A program made the translations under genes and the position numbers. From Rhypophila decipiens (taxonomy: Eukaryota; Ascomycota; Sordariomycetes; Sordariales; Naviculisporaceae): a DNA stretch of 64,000 nt. Numbering within the stretch: the first letter of the stretch is position 1; every line of letters begins with the position of its first letter. The DNA is taken from the NCBI GenBank assembly GCA_033297075.1, contig MU858049.1, positions 62,001 to 126,000 on the forward strand, written 5' to 3'. Below the pieces are notes generated by a model. The model made no database searches. It worked only from the letters and a program-made list of their open reading frames with translations, and was not told the DNA's origin. This document shows, one piece after another, positions 57,135 through 64,000 of this stretch.

Positions 57135-58833
57135 CTACCCGCTGCCCGTGACGTTTTTTCTTTTGACCATCCTGACCCATCTTCGCCTCCTCCACTCTCC
57201 CCTGCGTCCGACGCCCTCATCATCGCCCTCCTCCCAGCTAAGGTTACTCGACCCAACCGTATGCCGATGCTCCCTACGTACGGGGTCAGGCAAATCACCT
57301 CCGCCGGTAACAATCCCGCCGTTAGCACCACCATTGGCACCGCCTTCATGCTCATTATAAATATCATAAACCCATCTCTCGCCCTCGGTTTCGACTTCCA
57401 CGCCCGTAATGATCCTCTCCTCTACCCACTCCCGACTCCAGAGGTCAAGAGCCCACTTCTTTTCGCTCCATTCCCAGCCCTCGGGAGCCATGACATCCTC
57501 AAAGAACCGCGTTCCGCGCGGACGGTCACCCGCAATCCGGCCCGCAGATAAGGGGTCGTAAGGCGATGGACAAAACAACCACGGCTCCCACTCACCACTG
57601 CCCTCACCCAGTCTTTGTAGTTCAAAAATCTCAACCTCCCTGGTCTCGGGCGCTTCGTCGAGGATGATGTCCCCCTTGACCCAATTGTCAAATGCCTGCT
57701 CGGCCATCTTAACCGGCTTAGGTATCTCGTTCTTGTTTCCATCCAACGGCGTTCCTTTCTCGTCCTGATGCGCACCAGCATACTGCTCTTTCATCTGCGT
57801 GATCCAAGCAGCAACGGTAGGATGCCCGCTCCAGATGGCCGCCCAGCCAGTTACCAGCGCCACGGCCCTCCAGGGAACCAGATGCGACGCAATACTCATA
57901 AACACACAGATGCCAAACAGCAAGACAAATACTCCCGAACTCAGCGCCTCGTCTGAGAAATTCGTCACAGGAACCACCAACTCAATCACTTTGTCATGGG
58001 CCACGCTAAAGTCGTCCATGACGTTTTGTAGATCCCCCATGTTACGGAAAAAGTCTTTGCTCAGCTCCTTGACGGGTTTGACCGTCCTCGCTGGTGCTAA
58101 GGGTGGTCCCCGCGCGCTGTATCCCATGTTGCGGACTCGGTCGGGATGTGTATGGAGACCGCCATCGTCGGATAATATCGAAGAAGGCGGCGGCGGGTGG
58201 CGGGCAATGAATGATGGTACTAGAACGAAGAGCAAGAATGCGGCGACGGGCAGGATGGTGAGTAGGTATGGGTCTAGACAGACAAAGGTGTACACTGAGA
58301 GGAGGGATAACGTGTGAGAGGGCTTTCGCCATGAAAGAACGCGCAATAATTTGTTCTGGAATCTGAAGACGACGCCTACCCTGGCATTGAATCGGCGGAA
58401 GTTGTTGGACATTGCGGACACGGTGAAGCCTGGTCGGGAGGCGTAGTCGGTCTCGTCGCCACCGCTTATCGTGGGAATGGTGGTCGTGCCATTGTGAATC
58501 GAGTCGTCGGCTGGAAGCATTTGACCGAGGAGTCTATTGGGGGAAATAGTTGATGAGCATTTGCCTATCTGCAAAGTTGAGGGACGGGCACAAGTATGAT
58601 GAGACTCACTTCTCAAGCAACTTGTCCTGGAGACTGGCTGCTTTGAAAATACCTCTCCGTATACTCCTCGCCGCTTTGGCCGAGTCGGCCGTCGTAGACC
58701 CGGCTTCAGAATGCGACGCCATTCCGTTATTCGTTGTGGTCGTGGACGTGTTGTCGTCGGGATCGTAAATGTCTGTCAGGGCCTCTTCTTCCTCATCTAC
58801 AGTGCCGAGGAGCTCTGTCGCCAGCACGTCCAT
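57135..58833 (-). CDS. Pex24/Pex30-family peroxisomal membrane protein with dysferlin domain
   Basis: The model is complement(join(57135..58533, 58610..58833)), 540 aa; the 76-bp intron joins KLLEK to LLGQML. Proteins of this family (Pex23/24/28-32) shape the ER regions where peroxisomes form and control their size and number. Membrane segments lie at about 150-185 (LSLLSVYTFVCLDPYLLTIL and on) and 274-309 (VFVLLFGICVFMSIASHLVP and on). A dysferlin domain follows at about 374-477 with the marks VEIFELQRL, WEPWLFCPSPYDPLSAGRI, RPRGTRFFEDVMAPEGWEW and LDLWSREWVEERIITGVE. The C-terminus has Gly/Asn repeats and a basic stretch. The order of reticulon-like membrane part and DysF domain makes the family safe; the exact Pex number is not resolved. 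Confidence 0.92.
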
Positions 58834-61800
58834 CTTGACTCTGGGCGGGATTCGGGAAGAAAAGGGTGGCCAGCTAGTGGCTTAGAAGGACGACGGATTC
58901 AGAGTTCGGCTGGTTGAGGTTTGTTTGTCCGACCTCGTTTTTGGCCCGGTAAGCTTTTGCGGGGGTCCGCGCAAGCAGGAAGCCGGACCAGGACGACGTC
59001 ACACGTGGGTGACCTCGTACAATGCCCTACAGAGAACCTACTTTGGAGTATGTTCTATGAAATTGCCCTCGTTCATGTAGGCTGTTAATCTGGAAAATCG
59101 GAACGGAAGAACAACTGCAGAGTATAAGTGGGCGTAGATAGATATATTTTGAGGGTATCTAGATTCGTTGTTCCGGCCATGAAAGGCGAATTCGTCATGT
59201 CTTTTCCGCGGTCGATGGATGCATGTGAAAGACGGTGATAGCCGCAAGGGGCAGGGCTTGGCTGTTAAGAGGTGACCAGCATCCCCCGCACCCCGCCTTC
59301 TGTTCTGGGAGGCCCAGTCTAACAACCACTAAGGAGTCCTATTACGGTGCTGAGAGCTTCAGCAAACAAAACATGAGCATTATTATAACAAGCAATGTAC
59401 AATGGTTTGATGGTCAAATCGAAGGCGGCTGATCAAGTTACACGGTTGAGCCAGAAGCCTACCACAATGGTCCTTTTGGATAGCTGGGGTTGACATAATA
59501 AATGGCGCGCAGATTCGCATGATGGTCGATGGCTTGGTTGGATAAGTCCTCAAAAAGGGGCAGGGATTCCAACCTCAGGATAGGGAGACATCCTGCCCCA
59601 GGATATTTCCAGCTTTTCAGCCTCGAATTCAATATTAATAGTGATTTGACACTTCACAGAGTGTTCACTTTGGAGGTTGAGGTGCTGGCGAACCCTCACA
59701 ATGCCGCAATATCTGTGAAACTGCAAGACAACATGAAAAGACATTACGAGGCACCCATGTAACCGAAGTGTTCATAGAGGTGTCAAGCTCTCCAGTCTAC
59801 TCTGTCCGACCATGAGGAGTTCATCAGTGAAGCGGAAACACGAGAAGCTGATGCGAGTGAGCAAGTGCTAGTGCATAATCATTATAGACGGGTTGCTGTG
59901 AAGTTGTTTCCGTGAACCCAGTCATCGATGTAATAACGAATCTGTTAAGCAAAAACAAAAACATCGACCATGAATCGTGGTTGGTCAAGCCAAATTTCTA
60001 ATAAATACTCAAACACCCAGTCCAACGGTTCAATATTGAGTCGCATGGATCACTTGTCAACCGGACCAGGCACTCAAGAAGTCAGTATCAGAAAAAGGTG
60101 TTGTTGACTTCGCGGTGGTCTCCAGGCCAGTTACCGACGAGCTGAAGAGAGTCGAGGTTCCAGATTGTCAAGGAAATGCCGGTGCCCATCCAGCCATCTA
60201 CACTACCGTAAGGTGGTGCATGAACAGGTCAGTGCTGTTCAAGGTTCACCGGCTCAGGGGATTTGCAGTGGCTGCCGTTCAATACAGATGCAGCTTTCCA
60301 TGACATACTGGTCGGGTCGATCGAGGATGAAAGGCTGGCGTACCAGATTGTATCATTGCTCATGGACTATTCTGGTGATAACACATCACCAAGAAGAGAA
60401 TGATCTTTCGGGTCATTTTAGAGAAGTGTGAGATGGTTCAAGGAGATGTGACTCTGGCGCCTCTTCCTCCCCTCGGCGCCTGACTTATTATACCCCAGGC
60501 GTTAGTGAGCCTCAGGACAGCAGTTGCCCTTGATGTTGAAGAGGTTCGCTCTGGACGGTATCCATGTTCGAATGCTGTACAGTACTGTAATCAGAGAGCG
60601 TCTCCTTGAAGACGCCTATTTGAAAACATGCGGGAGGGATCTTACATGTATCTTATTTTATTATATGCAGGGTAAAGTTACGACGTATGCTTCTGTTAAA
60701 TTAAGCTGGCCAGAGTGTTTCAGTGTTTCTTGTTATTTCGTTTTTCTTGTTGCCATCTTTGTTTGGCCCGATCGGCTTCTCCTTTTTTTTCTGACCACAC
60801 CCCACAGTCGAATCAGGAGGCAAAACGACAAGCTTTGCCAGGATCTTGTCATTTGACGTGCTATCGAGTCTCGACGCGCCCAGGAGACTTTTTACGCCTC
60901 TTCATTTTGAAATTTTTCGTGAATTTGTCGCATAACCAGAATTCACCAGTTCCACCTTCTCGCACTGCAAGATGAAGAAAGCAAGGGCCTCTTTCGTCCA
61001 GGCGTAGCGTGCAGTGGTGCTGTGGAGCGCAGATAGTCTCAACAGTAGCGTGCAGTCCCAGTGACTTACCGAGTCCCTTGCCAGCGCTATAGCGTGTTTT
61101 CGTGCACCGGACGAAGAAGCTCTGGCCCACCTGCCAGGTCCAGTCCTTGGCTCTTTCCCCTGGATTTTCTGCCTGCCACCTGCCAACCCGTCTCCCGCCT
61201 CACAGTCACACACCCGCCGGCCACCCCAAGCCCCAAAAATCCATGCCGCAGCGAAGAAGAGACCAAGGAAAGGAACAGCGCCCCTGCATCAACAATTGGC
61301 ACAAATCCACCCAGGCCGAACCAAACATACCGAGCATTCGTTATTTTTATTTTGTTTCAATTCCGGGCTGCTTACAACCGCTCCATCGTCACCGGTCGAA
61401 GAAACGCTTTTGCATCGTGTCTACGGAATGAGGTAGCCTTTCGATTGTTCTCAGCTCCCTGACCGGACTGAGCTCCTGACCGCCCCTGAACCCTTGAACG
61501 AGAGCCCTGAGCTTGGCTGCAAATTGGGGGGTTCCGAAAACGCGGCAAGCGAAAAAGGAAACTTGACGGCCAGGACAACGACCACCAAATCCACCCGACC
61601 GAGCGAACGACCGAATACATCACCGGCGACTGACCGACCGTTGTGGTCGCTTCAGCCGAGCCTTGCAATTGTTTCTCGACTCGCGGGTACCCGTCGCCGC
61701 GCCGAGTTCCTGCACATTGACCATCGTCGCGCCTTGGTCGTGGTCTTTCGTGACAATCTTCACGCCTGCGACAAGGCACTACACCCATGAACCGGGAGCA

Positions 61801-62083
61801 TCGAGTCCCCGCTGGCCCCAGACGGGAAAACCAGTCGCCGACCAGGTTGGATTCCCCATCTACTGTCCAAATGTCTCCAGTTGCCGCCCTGTCCCTGTCT
61901 GGTGGTTTCTCGTCGCATGTCGCTCCGTGAAACCTGCACTTTGCCTTGTCAATTGCTTCATGTACTTGTGACTTTTCTTGTGCTAGCTCGCTGACACCTA
62001 TTGCCTCGCTCGATCTCAGGCGCAAGGAAAACCCAAGTCCTACCAAGATCGGCTTACTTCGCCGTCCCATCACCGACGCCCCA
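58834..62083. other. Long intergenic region before the Pom1-like gene
   Basis: In 3.2 kb no gene is supported. From about 60900 to 62080 the plus strand is CT- and CA-rich, fitting a long promoter and 5' leader of the kinase gene. Splice acceptor-like sites near 62020 allow a 5' UTR intron that I cannot fix. Confidence 0.45.
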
Positions 62084-64000
62084 ATGCTCAGCGCCTCGTC
62101 GTCCAACAACCACTCTTTATTTTCTTTCGGCGGGAGGAATGGCGCATCGAATGAGGAGGTTGACGCTACATCCACTTCGTTCGATTTCTTGCCGTCGGTC
62201 AGTTTTGACGACCTGCAGAGCAGTCTGGAGTCGGCCTCTACAGACTTCAAGTTAACCCAATTCCCATCACCAAACGATCAGCCAGGCCAACAAAGTATTG
62301 CTACGATGGTGGAGCGTGCCGACATGACCAAACATGGGGTTTCCAATCAGGCTGCTCTGCAGTCGCAGCAGCAACCCCCGACACGGCCTGGCAGGAGTGG
62401 TTCAATTCTGCGAAGACCGAGTAACTCCAGCCGGCAGGTGAGCCTGTCTTCCACAACGTCCAGCAACTCGGGGGCCCCGAGCAACGCTCCTACGGCCCCA
62501 GCAGCTATGCGTCCTCGTCGTCAGAGCCATTACCCTCCTGTATCGAATTCAAATATTGTAAAGCCGCCTAGAAAGTCGGTGGGGCCTGGCGTGTTCGACG
62601 CCGGAGATTTCGAGTCGCGGAAACGGAGGCCAAGTGTGACATCGGAAAGAGGTGGTATCGAGTCGACCCGTTCGTCTATCGACGGAGGCTCGCGACCTAT
62701 GATCGGGGATGCTGTGCGGAACTTGACGGGCTCAAGAGCGTCCAAGGCGAAATCTGTCCAACCACCCCCGAGAACGAGCCAGTCCACTCTATTTCCTCCT
62801 GACGCCACGCAAACACCGGACCAAAACCGCTCCTCGCTTGCCTTCCCTCGATCACCTCGAACAGCTGTCAAGGTCGGCTCGAATGGCTCTCTGGGGAAAA
62901 GGATGTCTATCATGCCCGGGGTGCCTCATGCTTCGCATGCGACCGGGCTAGGCGCGAGGACAATCAGCCCCACAGACACGAGGAGGATGAAGCGCCTATC
63001 GATGCATCAGACTCAAACTCAGCCTCCGCCTCCGGCCCAGATGTCGATCAATCCTCTGCCGCTAGCTCCCGAAATTCGCGCCTCATCTCGTTCGCCGTCC
63101 ATGCTTCCTCGGAAAATCTCCACTCCGTCATCATCAAGAACAACGCCAGATCCAAATAGAAAGTCATACAGCTCAGGTCTTTCCGTCAACTCAACAAACA
63201 GCTTCAATACTGTGAGATCCTCCACCGGCTCGATACAACCTCGTGTTCCCCAGTCTGCGTCCAGCTCGAGATTGCCAGCTCCAAAGTCCCTGAATCTTCA
63301 TCCAGCCACAAACACCGAGGACGATGAAGACGTACCCCCAGTACCAGCGATACCGAAAGTTTACGAATCTCCCAAGGACTCACCTGCCGAGCTTTCTTTC
63401 CTGGAGAAGCGAAAATCAAACATGGCGTTCGACGCAAGCAGTCTGACCAGTACCTCAACGGGAAGTATTTCAGGCGCGCAGCTGAACGACCCGCCGCCGC
63501 CCCCTGCGAAAGTCCAGCGCAGGCCGAGCAACCGTAAAACTGTTCACACTTCCTCAAAGTTGGACATGGAAAAGAAGACCGCCGGACCACAGGTTAAGAA
63601 GAACCTGCAGCCATTACGGCTTCCGCCAATAACCCTAGGGCCGCTAAGCACACCAACAGCTGCAAAGATTGCTGCACTCCAGGAGCATGGTTATTCCGAG
63701 AGGAACTTGTCCCCTCCCCCGGCGAGACAAGCAGCCAAAACGCCGACAACGCCGATGACGGCATCAAAGACGTCCTTTTTTAACGCTGGAAAAGCAGAGG
63801 AGAGATCCACCGTACAGCATCTCCGCAGTAGCAGTTCAGTCCATCGGGTCAACAGACGTGAAAGCCCGACGGCCGTCGACCCGACAAGCTCGACCGAGTC
63901 GATCACGGCAGTCAAGAACGGACCGCAAAGGTCAGGAATGTCACCATTTTTATCATCATCAGTGCCAAAGGGAGGAAACATGGAGTCCTCGTTTTTGAAA
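62084..64000 (+). CDS. Pom1-like DYRK kinase, N-terminal part (cut by right edge)
   Basis: From the ATG at 62084 the frame is open for 639 codons to the end of the window, with no stop and no need for an intron. The kinase domain lies outside. What is visible is a long disordered region with short conserved-looking islands: SLFSFGGRNG at the start, FDFLPSVSFDDLQSSLESAS, RTISPTDTRRMKRLSM, LRLPPITLGPLSTPTAAKI and TPTTPMTASKTSFF. These islands match my recall of the N-terminus of filamentous-fungal Pom1-like dual-specificity kinases. In fission yeast Pom1 sits at cell ends and times mitosis and division-site choice. Many SP and TP sites suit a heavily phosphorylated region. The name needs the missing kinase domain to confirm it; the gene itself is secure. 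Confidence 0.7.
   Translation, partial: MLSASSSNNHSLFSFGGRNGASNEEVDATSTSFDFLPSVSFDDLQSSLESASTDFKLTQFPSPNDQPGQQSIATMVERADMTKHGVSNQAALQSQQQPPTRPGRSGSILRRPSNSSRQVSLSSTTSSNSGAPSNAPTAPAAMRPRRQSHYPPVSNSNIVKPPRKSVGPGVFDAGDFESRKRRPSVTSERGGIESTRSSIDGGSRPMIGDAVRNLTGSRASKAKSVQPPPRTSQSTLFPPDATQTPDQNRSSLAFPRSPRTAVKVGSNGSLGKRMSIMPGVPHASHATGLGARTISPTDTRRMKRLSMHQTQTQPPPPAQMSINPLPLAPEIRASSRSPSMLPRKISTPSSSRTTPDPNRKSYSSGLSVNSTNSFNTVRSSTGSIQPRVPQSASSSRLPAPKSLNLHPATNTEDDEDVPPVPAIPKVYESPKDSPAELSFLEKRKSNMAFDASSLTSTSTGSISGAQLNDPPPPPAKVQRRPSNRKTVHTSSKLDMEKKTAGPQVKKNLQPLRLPPITLGPLSTPTAAKIAALQEHGYSERNLSPPPARQAAKTPTTPMTASKTSFFNAGKAEERSTVQHLRSSSSVHRVNRRESPTAVDPTSSTESITAVKNGPQRSGMSPFLSSSVPKGGNMESSFLK

Noticed and set aside
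61372..62250. A 292-aa open frame on the minus strand upstream of and overlapping the Pom1-like start
   Set aside because: Composition is rich in Arg, Ser and Trp without domains, and it lies antisense to the leader and first codons of a good gene; it is most likely a chance frame in GC-rich sequence.

Overview
The window is nuclear DNA of a filamentous ascomycete (Pezizomycotina, most likely Sordariomycetes). The evidence is short introns (mostly 60-80 bp) with GT..AG ends and CTRAC branch sites, intron-bearing eukaryotic tRNA genes, and a fungal set of genes: AIM24, RRP7, MBF1, Cdc14 of the septation network, GGPP synthase, a Pex24/dysferlin-domain peroxin and a Pom1-like kinase. Exon borders were assembled by hand from splice signals and frame continuity. 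Names rest on remembered family motifs, not on a database search.

Layout. 1-13 kb (all plus strand): an F-box protein with an N-terminal repeat-like region, an AIM24 mitochondrial protein, a long unrecognised disordered protein, and an aldo-keto reductase whose catalytic His position is Ala; a tRNA-Thr(UGU) with intron follows. 13.4-22.9 kb is gene-poor and carries one minus-strand F-box gene, a CTTTTT microsatellite and a 24-bp perfect palindrome. 22.9-33 kb: a MOSC / ferredoxin-reductase / [2Fe-2S] fusion, a minus-strand MFS transporter, RRP7 (divergent from the transporter) and an ADIP/TinA-like protein. 33.4-36 kb is a repeat-rich island: a 332-bp MITE-like element with ~48-bp inverted termini and a perfect 8-bp target duplication, a 9-bp minisatellite, and an orphan gene made of tandem protein repeats. 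37-46 kb: a DUF1279 mitochondrial membrane protein, a GFA-family zinc protein, a DUF1365 protein (all minus) and MBF1 (plus), then tRNA-Glu(CUC) and tRNA-Val(UAC), both with introns. 47-64 kb: a GPI-type surface protein and a divergent Cys-rich single-pass membrane protein, Cdc14, GGPP synthase, a Pex24-family peroxin, and the 5' part of a Pom1-like DYRK kinase cut by the right edge.

The genes are mostly housekeeping or cell-organisation genes with no sign of an operon or a biosynthetic cluster; GGPP synthase has no terpene cyclase or P450 beside it, so it is read as the primary-metabolism enzyme. Three genes (ADIP/TinA-like, Cdc14, Pom1-like) belong to mitotic or cytokinetic control. Nothing here is clearly a previously undescribed system; the best candidates for a closer look are the MITE and repeat island, the orphan repeat protein, the His-less reductase, the MOSC fusion and the Cys-rich membrane protein.
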